A stretch of 64,000 nucleotides of DNA from Methylopila sp. M107 (GTDB lineage Bacteria; Pseudomonadota; Alphaproteobacteria; Rhizobiales; Methylopilaceae): contig NZ_ARWB01000001.1 of NCBI RefSeq assembly GCF_000384475.1, positions 3,872,501 to 3,936,500 on the forward strand, given 5' to 3'. Positions 37,164 through 46,064 of the stretch are shown in pieces (positions within the stretch are counted from its first letter, which is position 1; every line of letters begins with the position of its first letter). The translations under genes and the position numbers were made by a program. A model generated the notes under the pieces. The model made no database searches. It was not told the DNA's origin and worked only from the letters and a program-made list of their open reading frames with translations.

Positions 37164-37990
37164 AATTCCTCAGTTCGCGTCGACGACCGCGACGCGTGAT
37201 CGGTCCGTCCGACAAATCGCACGGCGAGCCCCTGGCCTTCCGCCGGCGGCGAGGCGAGCCGCGCCCTGAACGGGGTGCTTTCGCCCGGCGCCAACTTGGC
37301 CCGCGAGGCGACGGTGGTCCAGACGTAAAGCTCGCGCGCACGGTCCGCCGTGATCGCGAGCCTCAGCCGGGGAACCAGTATCACGTCGCCGGAGACGTTT
37401 GTGACGACGCCCGAAACAAGCAGCAGCGGCACGCCCTCTTCGATACGCTCGACCGACTTCACGTCCGCGATCGACAGGCCCCGCACGTTCACTGGCAGGC
37501 CGATGCGACTGTAGAGCGAAGCGAGCGACGGCGCCGCCTGGACCACGGCGACCCGCTCGCCCACCAGCGCAGCCAGAACCACGCATCCGACCGCCGCCAG
37601 GGCCGCGGCCGGCCTGATTCTGAACGCGGATTTCTTTTTCGGGCGACCGGGCGCGGGGCGCGCCTTGGGTTCGGAGCGGACGAAGCCGGGAAGCCACCTT
37701 CGGGTTGGCGCAGGGCGGCGCGACGCCGCGAAGCTCTTGGTGGACGGCTGCGGCTCGGCCTCGTCGATCGCGTCGATCGCGATCGCGTCGTCGTCGAGGC
37801 CCTCGATCGGTTCGAGCGCATCGAACATGCCGGGCTCGAGCGATGTGACGGGCCCGATCTCGGGCGCCTCCGAAGGGTCGCGCGCGAACCATTCCGTCTT
37901 GCAGCGGGCGCAGCGCACCGCCCGGCCGGCGCCGAGCGCAGAGGCGTCGATCCGGTAGGAGGCGTCGCAATTCGGGCAGCTGATCGTCAT
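37160..37990 (-). CDS. MJ0042-type zinc-ribbon membrane protein
   Basis: A 276-residue protein. The N-terminal zinc ribbon MTISCPNCDASYRI with VRCARCKTEW supplies four cysteines, as in the MJ0042 family. A linker follows, then one membrane helix near residues 125-150 (AAALAAVGCVVLAALVGE), then a C-terminal domain with GVVTNVSGDVI, similar to DUF3426-type domains. The function of such proteins is unknown. It heads the minus-strand group with hpt and is divergent from ftsE; the CtrA-type box at 38079 lies in the shared promoter region. Confidence 0.8.
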   Translation of the reverse strand: MTISCPNCDASYRIDASALGAGRAVRCARCKTEWFARDPSEAPEIGPVTSLEPGMFDALEPIEGLDDDAIAIDAIDEAEPQPSTKSFAASRRPAPTRRWLPGFVRSEPKARPAPGRPKKKSAFRIRPAAALAAVGCVVLAALVGERVAVVQAAPSLASLYSRIGLPVNVRGLSIADVKSVERIEEGVPLLLVSGVVTNVSGDVILVPRLRLAITADRARELYVWTTVASRAKLAPGESTPFRARLASPPAEGQGLAVRFVGRTDHASRSSTRTEEF

Positions 37991-38078
37991 GTCGTGCCGT
38001 GGACCAAAGGCGCGCGTCCGATTAGAGCCTTCCGGCGCGCCGGCGGCCTTTCGCTCGGCCCACCACGCCAGTTTATCG

Positions 38079-38093
38079 TTAATGCATCGTTAA
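38079..38093. promoter_or_regulatory. CtrA-type binding site TTAA-N7-TTAA
   Basis: TTAATGCATCGTTAA matches the full CtrA consensus of alphaproteobacteria exactly: two TTAA half-sites seven bases apart. It lies 47 nt before the ftsE start and 88 nt before the divergent zinc-ribbon gene. CtrA control of cell-division genes is established in Caulobacter and rhizobia. Control of ftsEX here is inferred from the match and position. Confidence 0.65.
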
Positions 38094-38140
38094 AACGATC
38101 CGGCTCACAACGAGCCGTCCGCTCCGGAGACGCCAGGACG

Positions 38141-38800
38141 ATGCTGCGATTCGAGAATGTCGGGCTGCGCTACGGAGTGGGACCGGAAGTCCTGCGCGAC
38201 CTGACTTTTGCGATCGACCCGAACTCCTTCCAGTTTCTCACCGGCCCCTCCGGCGCCGGCAAGACCTCGCTGCTCCGCCTGATGTTCCTGGCGCAGAAGC
38301 CGACGCGGGGACTGGTCAAGATCTTTGGCCGGGACATCCTTACGCTTCCGCCGCGCGAGCTTCCGGGGCTGAGGCGCAGGATCGGCGTCGTGTTCCAGGA
38401 TTTTCGCCTGCTCGACCACATGTCGACCTATGACAACGTCGCGCTTCCCTTGCGGGTCGCGGGCCGCGAGGAGACCAGCTACCGCGCCGAGGTGACCGAG
38501 CTGCTCGGCTGGGTCGGGCTCGGCGAGAAGCTCGACGCCCGCCCGGCGGTGCTGTCCGGCGGCGAGAAGCAGCGCGCCGCGATCGCCCGCGCGCTGGTCG
38601 CCCAGCCCGAGCTGCTGCTCGCCGACGAGCCGACCGGCAATGTCGACCCCCAGCTCGCGCGCCGCATTCTCCGCCTGTTCGTGGAGCTGCATAAATCCGG
38701 CACTGCCGTCGTCATCGCCACCCACGACATCGCCCTCATGGACCTCGTCGACGCCAAGCGCTTCGTGCTCCATGACGGCCGGCTCCACGTCTACGAATGA
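38141..38800 (+). CDS. ftsE: Cell division ATP-binding protein FtsE
   Basis: A 219-residue ABC ATPase. Seen: MLRFENVGLRYG, Walker A GPSGAGKTSLLRL, Q-loop GVVFQDFRLLDHM, signature LSGGEKQRAAIARAL, Walker B LLADEPTGNVD and the switch IATHD. FtsE with FtsX activates peptidoglycan hydrolysis at the division site. ATG 38141 has AGGAC just upstream; a frame open to 37196 is antisense to the zinc-ribbon gene. Its stop overlaps the ftsX start (ATGA). Confidence 0.95.
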   Translation: MLRFENVGLRYGVGPEVLRDLTFAIDPNSFQFLTGPSGAGKTSLLRLMFLAQKPTRGLVKIFGRDILTLPPRELPGLRRRIGVVFQDFRLLDHMSTYDNVALPLRVAGREETSYRAEVTELLGWVGLGEKLDARPAVLSGGEKQRAAIARALVAQPELLLADEPTGNVDPQLARRILRLFVELHKSGTAVVIATHDIALMDLVDAKRFVLHDGRLHVYE

Positions 38801-39762
38801 GCGGCTCCGACAAAACCAAAACCGCCGGTCCCGGCGCAGGCTCGGGCGGACGCGACGCCCAGCGGCGCAGGATCGGACAGATCGTTCCGGCTTCGACCGT
38901 GTCGGGCCGCACGCTGATGATCGTGATCGCGATCATGACCTATCTGGCCTCGCTGACCCTCGGCGGCGTCGACCTGACGCGCCGGACGGCCGCCGACTGG
39001 GAGCGCGACGTGGTGCGCGAGACGACGGTCCAGATCCGTCCCGCGGAGGGCCGAGACCTCGACGCCGCAGCCGCCAAGGTCGAGGCGCTGGCGCGCGCGA
39101 CCGCCGGGGTCGCCGAGGTGCGGACCTATTCGAAATCCGAGACCGCCCGGCTGCTGGAGCCCTGGCTGGGCTCAGGCCTTGCGCTCAGCGACCTCCCGAT
39201 CCCGCGCCTCGTCGTTCTGAAGCTCTCGGCCGAGACGCCGTTCGACGCGGCCTCGCTGAAGCAGGCGCTCGAGCGCGACGCGCCGGGCGCGACGCTTGAC
39301 GACCACAGGCGCTTCCTCGACCGGCTGGTCGCGATGGCGCGCGCCGTCGTCTGGTTCGGCCTCGTCGTGTTGCTGCTGATGCTTGCAGCCACCGTGCTGT
39401 CGGTGGTGTTCGCGACGCGCGGCGCGATGGCCTCGAACCGCGACATCGTCCAGGTGCTGCACTTCGTCGGCGCCCGCGACGGCTACATCGCGAACCAGTT
39501 CCAGCGGCGCTTCCTGCGGCTCGGGCTGAAGGGCGGCGTCGCCGGCGGGGCGGCTGCGATCGTGACCTTCTTCATCGCCGGCGCGACCCTGTCGCAGGCG
39601 GTCGGGAGCGCGACCGTCGACCAAATGGACGCCCTGTTCGGCGCGTTCGAGATCGGCCCTTCGGCTTACGCGGCCGTCGTCGTGCTGGTGCTGGTGATCG
39701 CGGGGCTGACGGCTGTGACGTCGCGCGCGACCGTCTATCGGACGCTCAGGTCGCTCGATTGA
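38797..39762 (+). CDS. ftsX: Cell division protein FtsX
   Basis: A 321-residue permease-like partner of FtsE. A basic N-terminal tail is followed by a first membrane helix (TLMIVIAIMTYLASLTLGG), a periplasmic loop of about 130 residues (TVQIRPAEGRDL, LSDLPIPRLVVLKL), then three helices with NRDIVQVLHFVGARDGYIA between them. FtsX relays ATP binding by FtsE to periplasmic hydrolase activators. The start overlaps the ftsE stop by four bases, so the two are coupled. Confidence 0.93.
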   Translation: MSGSDKTKTAGPGAGSGGRDAQRRRIGQIVPASTVSGRTLMIVIAIMTYLASLTLGGVDLTRRTAADWERDVVRETTVQIRPAEGRDLDAAAAKVEALARATAGVAEVRTYSKSETARLLEPWLGSGLALSDLPIPRLVVLKLSAETPFDAASLKQALERDAPGATLDDHRRFLDRLVAMARAVVWFGLVVLLLMLAATVLSVVFATRGAMASNRDIVQVLHFVGARDGYIANQFQRRFLRLGLKGGVAGGAAAIVTFFIAGATLSQAVGSATVDQMDALFGAFEIGPSAYAAVVVLVLVIAGLTAVTSRATVYRTLRSLD

Positions 39763-39870
39763 CGCGCCGCGGCCTCGATCTTTGGGATGCCCCGGCGCGT
39801 GTTGCGGGCGTCCGCGACAAGGCGCAGAGTTTTGACAAGGCGCAGACCAGGCGCTTGAACCGACGCGACC

Positions 39871-40572
39871 ATGTCCAGTCCGACTGATCTGCTCCCGCGC
39901 CGGGAGTCCGGCCGTCCGAACGTCTCGCCGCTGTCGCGCGGAGCGCTCGCGGCCGGGGTGGTGTTCGGCGCAATCGCGGCGCTGGTCTTCGCCGGGTTCC
40001 TGAATTTCGTGCGGCTGGTGCCGGAGGGCGTGCAGGCGACGCCGCCGCCCGGCGACGGCATCGTGGCGCTGACCGGCGGCGCCGAGCGTCTGTCCGACGC
40101 GCTCCGGCTGCTCGCCTCGGGACGCGGCCAGCGCCTGCTGATCTCGGGCGTGCATCCGGAAACCTCGGAGCGCGAACTCTCCCGCGCGCAGCCGGACTAC
40201 GCCGCCTTCGCGCGCTGCTGCGTCGATCTCGGCCGCCGCGCGCTCAACACCGCCGGCAACGCGGTCGAGACCCGGCGCTGGGCCGAGAGCCACGGCTTCC
40301 GCTCGCTTATCGTGGTGACCTCGGGCTATCACATGCCGCGAACCATGATGGAGCTCGCGCGCGAGATGCCGACAGTGCAACTGATCCCCTATGCGGTCGT
40401 GACCGACCGGCTGAAGGGCGAGCCGTGGTGGCGCGACTGGCCGACCGCCAAGCTGCTCGCGATCGAATACGTCAAGTATGTCGCGGCCGTCGTTCGGGTG
40501 CGCCTCGCGCCGCGTCTCGCCAAGACCGAAACGGCCGAAGGGCGGGGAACGCCTCCCGCATGCTGCGTCTGA
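39871..40572 (+). CDS. YdcF family (DUF218) membrane protein
   Basis: A 233-residue protein with one N-terminal membrane helix (VVFGAIAALVFAGFLNFVRL) and a YdcF/DUF218 domain: GDGIVALTGGAERLSDALRL, LLISGVHPETSERE, NTAGNAVETRRWAESHGF and VVTSGYHMPRTMMEL. Family members (ElyC, SanA types) act in envelope and peptidoglycan precursor metabolism; the precise reaction is unknown. Its end overlaps the start of the acyltransferase gene by 13 nt. Confidence 0.88.
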   Translation: MSSPTDLLPRRESGRPNVSPLSRGALAAGVVFGAIAALVFAGFLNFVRLVPEGVQATPPPGDGIVALTGGAERLSDALRLLASGRGQRLLISGVHPETSERELSRAQPDYAAFARCCVDLGRRALNTAGNAVETRRWAESHGFRSLIVVTSGYHMPRTMMELAREMPTVQLIPYAVVTDRLKGEPWWRDWPTAKLLAIEYVKYVAAVVRVRLAPRLAKTETAEGRGTPPACCV

Positions 40573-41366
40573 GCGCGTCCGCCGCTCCGCGGCGCGGGCG
40601 CCGCGTCTATTGGCGGGTCGCGGCGTTCAACGTGGCGATGGTCGCGCTGGTGTGCATCGTCACGCTTGTCGCGGGCCCGTTCACTCTCCTCCTGCCGCGC
40701 GACCGCGTGCGCGGCGTCGCGACCTGGTGGTGCCGCGCCAATCTCTGGCTGCTGAAGACCATTGTCGGCATCGATCTCGAGGTCCGTGGTCGCGAGCACA
40801 TTCCGCAAGGCGCGGCGCTCGTCGCGATGAAGCACCAGTCGCAGCTGGAGACGTTCGGCGTCATGCCGTTCCTTCCGGATCCGGTCTTCGTGCTGAAGCG
40901 CGAGCTGACATGGCTGCCGTTCTTCGGCTGGTTCCTGATCCGGCTGAAGATGATCGCGATCAACCGCTCGGCTGGCAGCGACGCGCTGACCCAGATGCTG
41001 ACCCAGGCCGCTGCGGCCGCGCAAGCCGGTCGTCAGATCGTGATTTTCCCTGAAGGCACAAGGCGCGAGGTTGACGCGCCGCCGCGCTACAAGCAGGGGG
41101 TGGTGCATCTCTACGAGCGCCTCGGCCTGCCCTGCACGCCCGTCGCGATCGACACCGGCGCGTTCTGGCCGAAGGGCCGCCTCGAGCGCCGGCAGGGGCG
41201 CGCCGTGATCCAGTTCCTCGAACCCATTCCGGCAGGTTTGAAGCGGGAAACGTTCCAGAAACTGATGATCGAGCGGATCGAGGGCGCCACCAACGCCCTG
41301 ATAGCAGAGGCCAGAGGCGTCGAGCCGACCGAGCCGGAGCGGAACGCGGCTAATTTACGTTCTTGA
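40560..41366 (+). CDS. plsC: 1-acyl-sn-glycerol-3-phosphate acyltransferase
   Basis: A 268-residue PlsC-family membrane enzyme that adds the second acyl chain to lysophosphatidate to give phosphatidate. Seen: an N-terminal helix, then MKHQSQLETF (the H-x4-acidic motif in the form usual in alphaproteobacteria), INRSAGSDAL, VIFPEGTRREV and PCTPVAIDTG. ATG 40560 lies 13 nt inside the YdcF gene; a frame open to 40425 is a shadow of that gene. Related acyltransferases cannot be told apart by sequence alone. Confidence 0.88.
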   Translation: MLRLSASAAPRRGRRVYWRVAAFNVAMVALVCIVTLVAGPFTLLLPRDRVRGVATWWCRANLWLLKTIVGIDLEVRGREHIPQGAALVAMKHQSQLETFGVMPFLPDPVFVLKRELTWLPFFGWFLIRLKMIAINRSAGSDALTQMLTQAAAAAQAGRQIVIFPEGTRREVDAPPRYKQGVVHLYERLGLPCTPVAIDTGAFWPKGRLERRQGRAVIQFLEPIPAGLKRETFQKLMIERIEGATNALIAEARGVEPTEPERNAANLRS

Positions 41367-41411
41367 CTTGGGAGTATTTGGAAACCTCAATGTGTATCTG
41401 CCGCGGAGAGG

Positions 41412-41891
41412 ATGATTCGCGACATGGGGCGTCTTGACCACCAATCTTTGTCGGAGCTTCCCGCGCCCGAGGACGACGGCCTTGCGCGCGTCGCCCGCGA
41501 GGGCGATTTCGGCGACCGGTACAGGGTCTGGCGCGGCCGGTCGGGCCGGCGCTATCTCGTCACGGTGATGCCGATGAGCGAGGCGCTCAAAGTCGACGGC
41601 GCCGTGGTCCTGCTCGTCTCGATCCGCCCGGACGGCTCCCGCAACGTGGTCTGGGCCGGCGAGAGCGGCGCGCCGACGCCGGGGCTGCAGGTCTCGCCCG
41701 ACATGCAGGTCGAAACCCATGTGCATCTGCTCGCATTGGATGCGGGCGGCCGCGCCGAGGCCATCGCGGACCTGCTCGACACGGTGCAGGGCTATTCGTC
41801 CGTGCTGACGGTCAGCGCGGAGGCCAGCGAAGACAGGGCCGTGTCCGGCACGCCGAGCCGGTCGAGCTCCCTCGCGGTGTTCAGCACGTAG
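41412..41891 (+). CDS. Uncharacterised protein overlapping a convergent gene
   Basis: A 159-residue frame. Residues about 10-125 look like a real globular protein (YRVWRGRSGRRYLVTVMPMS, VDGAVVLLVS, HVHLLALDAGGRAEAIADLL). The last 33 residues are Ser/Arg-rich and lie antisense to the end of the ChaC-like gene. It may start at ATG 41412 or 41424. I recognise no family. It follows plsC by 45 nt. Confidence 0.65.
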   Translation: MIRDMGRLDHQSLSELPAPEDDGLARVAREGDFGDRYRVWRGRSGRRYLVTVMPMSEALKVDGAVVLLVSIRPDGSRNVVWAGESGAPTPGLQVSPDMQVETHVHLLALDAGGRAEAIADLLDTVQGYSSVLTVSAEASEDRAVSGTPSRSSSLAVFST

Positions 41892-42352
41892 TCGACGTTC
41901 GGCCCGGCGAGGCCGACGCTGCCCGAGACCCGGCGCAGCGTCTCGTCGTGCGACAGCAGCCCGACATACTGGGCGTGCTCGCGGTCCACCACATAGGCGA
42001 GCGCCGAGACGCGACGCCCGTCCGCGAGCGTCACGGGCAGCATCACCTCGAGATAGACGCCGGTGACGAGCTCGCGCTCGCGGAGATGCGCGAGCGCGGA
42101 GGGCACCGCCGCGGCCGGCGCCCGGAACGCCACCCCGCAGCATGTGCCGCCCTGGTCCAGTCCCAGCACGAGGCCCGGCCGTTCGGGCGTGCCGCGGTGG
42201 CGGTGCGATTCGATGCAGAGCGCGCGGTGATAGCCGTCGACGGTGGCGCAGGCCTGCTCGACCGCCTCGAAGCCCGGACGCCACATCAGCGAGCCATAGG
42301 CGAACACCCAGAGGTCGGCGTCGGTCGGGATGTCGATCTCGGTCATGTCCAT
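41792..42352 (-). CDS. ChaC-like gamma-glutamylcyclotransferase
   Basis: A protein of about 186 residues. LWVFAYGSLMWRPGF is the ChaC signature; RALCIESHRHRGTPERPGLV, CGVAFRAPAA, REREL and YVLNTARELDRLGVPD follow as in the family, which cleaves glutathione to 5-oxoproline and Cys-Gly. The catalytic Glu lies in the LRERELVTGVYLE region. The start is uncertain: ATG 42352, 42346 or 42388 are all in frame. Its 3' 100 nt overlap the convergent unknown gene. Confidence 0.88.
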   Translation of the reverse strand: MDMTEIDIPTDADLWVFAYGSLMWRPGFEAVEQACATVDGYHRALCIESHRHRGTPERPGLVLGLDQGGTCCGVAFRAPAAAVPSALAHLRERELVTGVYLEVMLPVTLADGRRVSALAYVVDREHAQYVGLLSHDETLRRVSGSVGLAGPNVDYVLNTARELDRLGVPDTALSSLASALTVSTDE

Positions 42353-42464
42353 CCGGGTTGGAGCGGCTTGACGGCGCGTCAGGCCCATGTCTCGGGTAGC
42401 GCACTTCTGGGCGACGGATTCTCGGACGCCAAGCCCCGCAGCGCAACATGAAACGGCTCATTCC

Positions 42465-43511
42465 ATGACGTCCGCGGCCGATTCCGTCCCCGCCCCGCAA
42501 CCCCGCCGCCGGCGCCTCGTCGTCGCGGTCGCGCTGGTCGCGCTTCTCGTCGCGGCGTGGAGCGGGGCGTGGATGTGGGCGGCCGGCAAGGCCGGCGACA
42601 CGATCGACGTGGTGCTGAAGCGCGAGGCCGACCGGGGCCGCGTCTACGCCTGCGCCGAACGCCGGATCGGCGGCTTCCCGTTCCGCATCGAGGTCGACTG
42701 CGCCAACCCCACCGCCCGGATCGCCGCCAAGGGCGGCGAGACGAGCGCGAGCGCGCCGCGTCTCGTCGCGGTCGCGCAGGTGTGGGATCCGAAGCGCGTG
42801 ACCGGCGAACTGACCGGCCCGATCGAGTTCCGCGCGCCCGACGGCCAGCGCGGAAATCTCTCCTTCAATGCGGCCAAGGCGAGTTTCCGCGCCGACGGGC
42901 GGCGCTTCGAGCAGGGCGCCGTCTCGCTGAAGACGCCGCGGCTCGTGCTCGGCGACGACGAGATCGGCGCGGCGGCCTCGGCGGAGGGCGATCTGCGAAA
43001 AGCCCCGGACGGTCCGGCCGGCGCATACGACGTCTCGGCCTCGCTCGAAGGCGTCGTCTCGCCGTTCCTCGCGCTGCTGCCGGTGGGGGAGGGGCCGGTC
43101 GCGGTCGCGCTGCAGGCGCAGGCGACGGGGCTCGATTCCGTCGGGCCGGGCTCCCTGCCGGAGCGGCTGAAGGATTTCGCCGAAGGCGGCGGCAGGGTCG
43201 CCGTCGCGCTCGCCCGCATCGAGCGCGGCGACGTCGCGGCGCAGGCGAAGGGCGACCTCGCGCTCGACCCGGAAGGGCGCCTCAACGGCGCGCTCGACGT
43301 CACGGCGCGCGGCGTCGACGGGGCGATCAACGATGCGATCGGCGCGGACGGCGGCGACACGGTCTCGGCGCTGCTCGGCATGGGCGCCAAGATGCTCGGC
43401 AAGAAGACCGATCTCGACGGCAAGCCGGCCACCCGCTACCGGCTCAAATTCGACAAGGGCCGCGTCGCCCTCGGCCCGATCCGCCTGACGCGGGTGCCGC
43501 CCGCGTTCTGA
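42465..43511 (+). CDS. DUF2125 domain-containing protein
   Basis: A 348-residue protein with an N-terminal membrane helix (LVVAVALVALLVAAWSGAWM) and a periplasmic beta-rich DUF2125 domain (YACAERRIGGFPFRIEVDC, WDPKRVTGELTGPIEF). The family is found mainly in alphaproteobacteria and has no known function. I chose ATG 42465; the frame open to 42387 adds 26 unconserved residues. It is divergent from the ChaC-like gene. Confidence 0.85.
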   Translation: MTSAADSVPAPQPRRRRLVVAVALVALLVAAWSGAWMWAAGKAGDTIDVVLKREADRGRVYACAERRIGGFPFRIEVDCANPTARIAAKGGETSASAPRLVAVAQVWDPKRVTGELTGPIEFRAPDGQRGNLSFNAAKASFRADGRRFEQGAVSLKTPRLVLGDDEIGAAASAEGDLRKAPDGPAGAYDVSASLEGVVSPFLALLPVGEGPVAVALQAQATGLDSVGPGSLPERLKDFAEGGGRVAVALARIERGDVAAQAKGDLALDPEGRLNGALDVTARGVDGAINDAIGADGGDTVSALLGMGAKMLGKKTDLDGKPATRYRLKFDKGRVALGPIRLTRVPPAF

Positions 43512-43569
43512 GCGGCCTTTTCCTTCTCCCTTCGCGCCGGCCTTTGCAAAAGTCTCCGCCGCCTTCTGT

Positions 43570-43705
43570 CCCCCTCCCCCTTGCGGGGAGGGGGTGGGGG
43601 TGGCGCCGGATGGAGCGCCAGCGCTGAAGACGCGCTCGACGCTCGACGCCGAAGTCATGTTTTGAACCACCCCCACCCCTAAACCCTCCCCGCAAGGGGG
43701 AGGGG
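43570..43705. repeat. GC-rich palindromic element
   Basis: The left arm CCCCTCCCCCTTGCGGGGAG and right arm CCCTCCCCGCAAGGGGGAGG enclose a core of about 70 nt ending TTTTGAACCACCCCCACCCC. It is the same family as the elements at 15078 and 44399. It follows the DUF2125 gene and opens the 1.4-kb repeat block. Confidence 0.85.
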
Positions 43706-44269
43706 ACGGCCGGCGTTGCGCCCGATGCCTTCGCTCACCCGGACAGCCTGCATCGTCCTCGCCGCATCTCTGCGCGAGGGTTCAAAACTCAGGGAGGCGG
43801 GGACGCCAGGCGGCCGCATCTTAAAACTTAGAGAACCGGTCGCCCGGCGCCCCACGCACGGCGATTTTTCATCGACCGAAGGAACCGCGCTCCGACGTCG
43901 GGCGACCCGTTGGCCCTTCGGTTTCCCAAAGGGGTCCGGACCAGTCCCGCCGCGTTACGGCCCACTGAAGGGCGGCCCCGTCATAGTGCGGGGCGGGCGG
44001 CCGTCGTTCCTTGGCGTTTTCCGGGCGCCCTTGACCTCATCGGCCAAAAGCTTCCGGCTTCCGCCGCGGAAAGCCTTCGATCGACGTCCCGGGAAGGTCG
44101 AGACCGGTGCTGAACCCGCGCAGGCGCCGCCCTCACATCCCGCGCGAACGGCCGGTCCGGACGCGCCTCCCGGCGGGAGGAGGTGAAGGGAGCGTGCGGG
44201 AGAGAAGGAATAATGTCAAGGACAAAAAACCTATCACCGCATTATCCGAACTTGCCGCGACGCTGCTGT
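43706..44269. other. Non-coding stretch within the repeat block
   Basis: About 560 nt with no gene I can support. Frames are open at 43716-44186 and 43910-44113, but their products are Arg/Pro-rich, lack any family motif and have no good ribosome site. Several short GC-rich inverted repeats suggest structured RNA or decayed repeat material. No promoter or terminator is clear. Confidence 0.5.
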
Positions 44270-44381
44270 CCCCTTCTCCCGCTTAGCTGAGAGAAGGTAA
44301 GGATGAGGGGGCGTCAACACGCTGAGCCCCTTCCCAAAGTCCCCTCACCCTTACCCTCTCCCGCTCCGCGGGCGAGGGGGA
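44270..44381. repeat. Palindromic element, second arm type
   Basis: AGAAGGTAAGGATGAGGGGG in the left half is the imperfect inverted counterpart of CCCCTCACCCTTACCCTCTC in the right half, with a short core. It is related in design to the CCCTCCCC elements but has different arms. No gene overlaps it. Confidence 0.7.
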
Positions 44382-44398
44382 TCTGAGACGCAGCTGTC

Positions 44399-44660
<262 letters not shown>

Positions 44661-44690
44661 AACGAGGCAGTGCGGAGAACGCGCCGCGAG

Positions 44691-44810
44691 CCCGCCCCCT
44701 CCACCGCCTTCGGCGGTCCCCCTCCCCCGCGCTCCGCGCAGGGGAGGATCCAGAGGCGTCGCGGGTCGTGCGCGGATCCTCCTCCGCACAGCGGTGGAGG
44801 GGGGCGGGGC
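44691..44810. repeat. Palindromic element, third arm type
   Basis: CCCGCCCCCTCCACCGC at the left pairs with GCGGTGGAGGGGGGCGGGG at the right, and an inner pair GGGGAGGATCC / GGATCCTCCTCC continues the stem. The arm sequence differs from the other elements. It is the last element before the low-GC HNH gene. Confidence 0.75.
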
Positions 44811-45076
44811 GTAGGACTCAATCGCGCGGCCAATTCGGACTTTCCCGACTTGCGGCGCTTCGCCGGCGCTCAACTTCGAGTCGGCGCAGTCGATTTAAGG
44901 TGGGCATGAAGCTCAGCCGCTTCCCAAGCGCCTTCCATCGTTGGACCTGAACGTACATTGCCGAACGACGTCGCTCTGCTCAATTCGACAGCGACGCGGT
45001 CAGCTTGTGTCTCTCCCTCGTCTTGCTTTGTCGAATCCGCTAACCTCAAGCCGTCCCTCAGCTTGGGAATTGGCAA

Positions 45077-45949
45077 ATGCGTCGGATGAAACTTGATACG
45101 ATCTACCCGGGCATTGGAAAATGTATCTACTGCAACGACAACTCTAATCGAGAAAAACTCACTGAAGAACATATTATTCCAGAAGCAATAGGCGGACGCC
45201 TGAGGTTTAAGAGAGCATCTTGCAATAAATGTCAGTTAAGGATTGAAAAATTTGAAGGACGGTTGAATAATCGGTTGTTCGAGGGCGTAAGATCGTTGCT
45301 CCAGATATCTGGCAAAGGGTCGAATCCCCGTTTAAATGTAACGTTGGCTAAGCTTTCATCTTCAGATGACAGGGTGTCATCTTTAACGTATACGGGAACC
45401 GAAAATCACCCTGGGTTCATCAGGTTGGAAGGATTATTGCCCCCGAGTTTTGAAAGCGGAGTTCCGATGCCGATCGTGGACGGTAGGCGGCCCGTATCGA
45501 TCTGTATTAAGAATATTACAGCTTGCCCAGTTACAGCGAATTATAATGGCCATACGGACCCGGTTGATTTATGCAGTTCATACCTCGATTTCACTCGTCT
45601 TTTGGCAAAAATCGCACACTCATTTTGGATTGCTGAAAGGGGTATAAGCAATCTGTATCCATTTTTGAGCAAATTTATTCTTGGAGAATCTGAACCTGAA
45701 CATTCGTATTTCGTTGGTCGTAATGCCGGATATTCGACGCATCATGACGATCTGCACTACGTCAAAACTGGCATATGTGAACGGGATGGTTTCACACTAG
45801 GATACGTCGATATTTCATTGTTTTCATGCTTCCCAGTTTATAATGGATATAGAGTCTATGTTGGGAGTATAGGTAGAATGATAAATTTCCATTTCTTCAG
45901 AACTACAGAAGAAATGGAGAAGGCAAAGCGAGTCGCTATAGCTCAGTGA
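45077..45949 (+). CDS. HNH endonuclease-like protein (HNH_5 type), low GC
   Basis: A 290-residue protein. The N-terminal domain has KCIYC, LTEEHIIPEAIGGRL and SCNKCQ: two CxxC pairs around the EH-I-P core of HNH_5-type nucleases. Residues about 90-290 form a larger C-terminal domain (NYNGHTDPVDLCSSYLDFTR, HSFWIAERG, ILGESEPEHSYFVGRN) that I do not recognise. Its base composition is strikingly AT-rich against roughly 65-70 percent GC around it, and codon use is unlike the neighbours, so it was probably acquired recently. It sits alone after the palindromic repeat block. A DNA-targeting defence or restriction role is possible but not shown. Confidence 0.85.
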   Translation: MRRMKLDTIYPGIGKCIYCNDNSNREKLTEEHIIPEAIGGRLRFKRASCNKCQLRIEKFEGRLNNRLFEGVRSLLQISGKGSNPRLNVTLAKLSSSDDRVSSLTYTGTENHPGFIRLEGLLPPSFESGVPMPIVDGRRPVSICIKNITACPVTANYNGHTDPVDLCSSYLDFTRLLAKIAHSFWIAERGISNLYPFLSKFILGESEPEHSYFVGRNAGYSTHHDDLHYVKTGICERDGFTLGYVDISLFSCFPVYNGYRVYVGSIGRMINFHFFRTTEEMEKAKRVAIAQ

Positions 45950-46064
45950 GCCGCTTGCCCCCATTCTGATTCCGGCCCTCCGGCATAGTCACCCTCTCCA
46001 GCATCCCGACGTCGGCCCCAACCCCGCATTGCCCGCGCGGCCGGCGCCCGGTAGCGTCCGGGGT

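Noticed and set aside
43716-44186. 156-codon plus-strand frame in the repeat block
   Set aside because: No motif, no good ribosome site and Arg/Pro-rich composition; better explained as non-coding.
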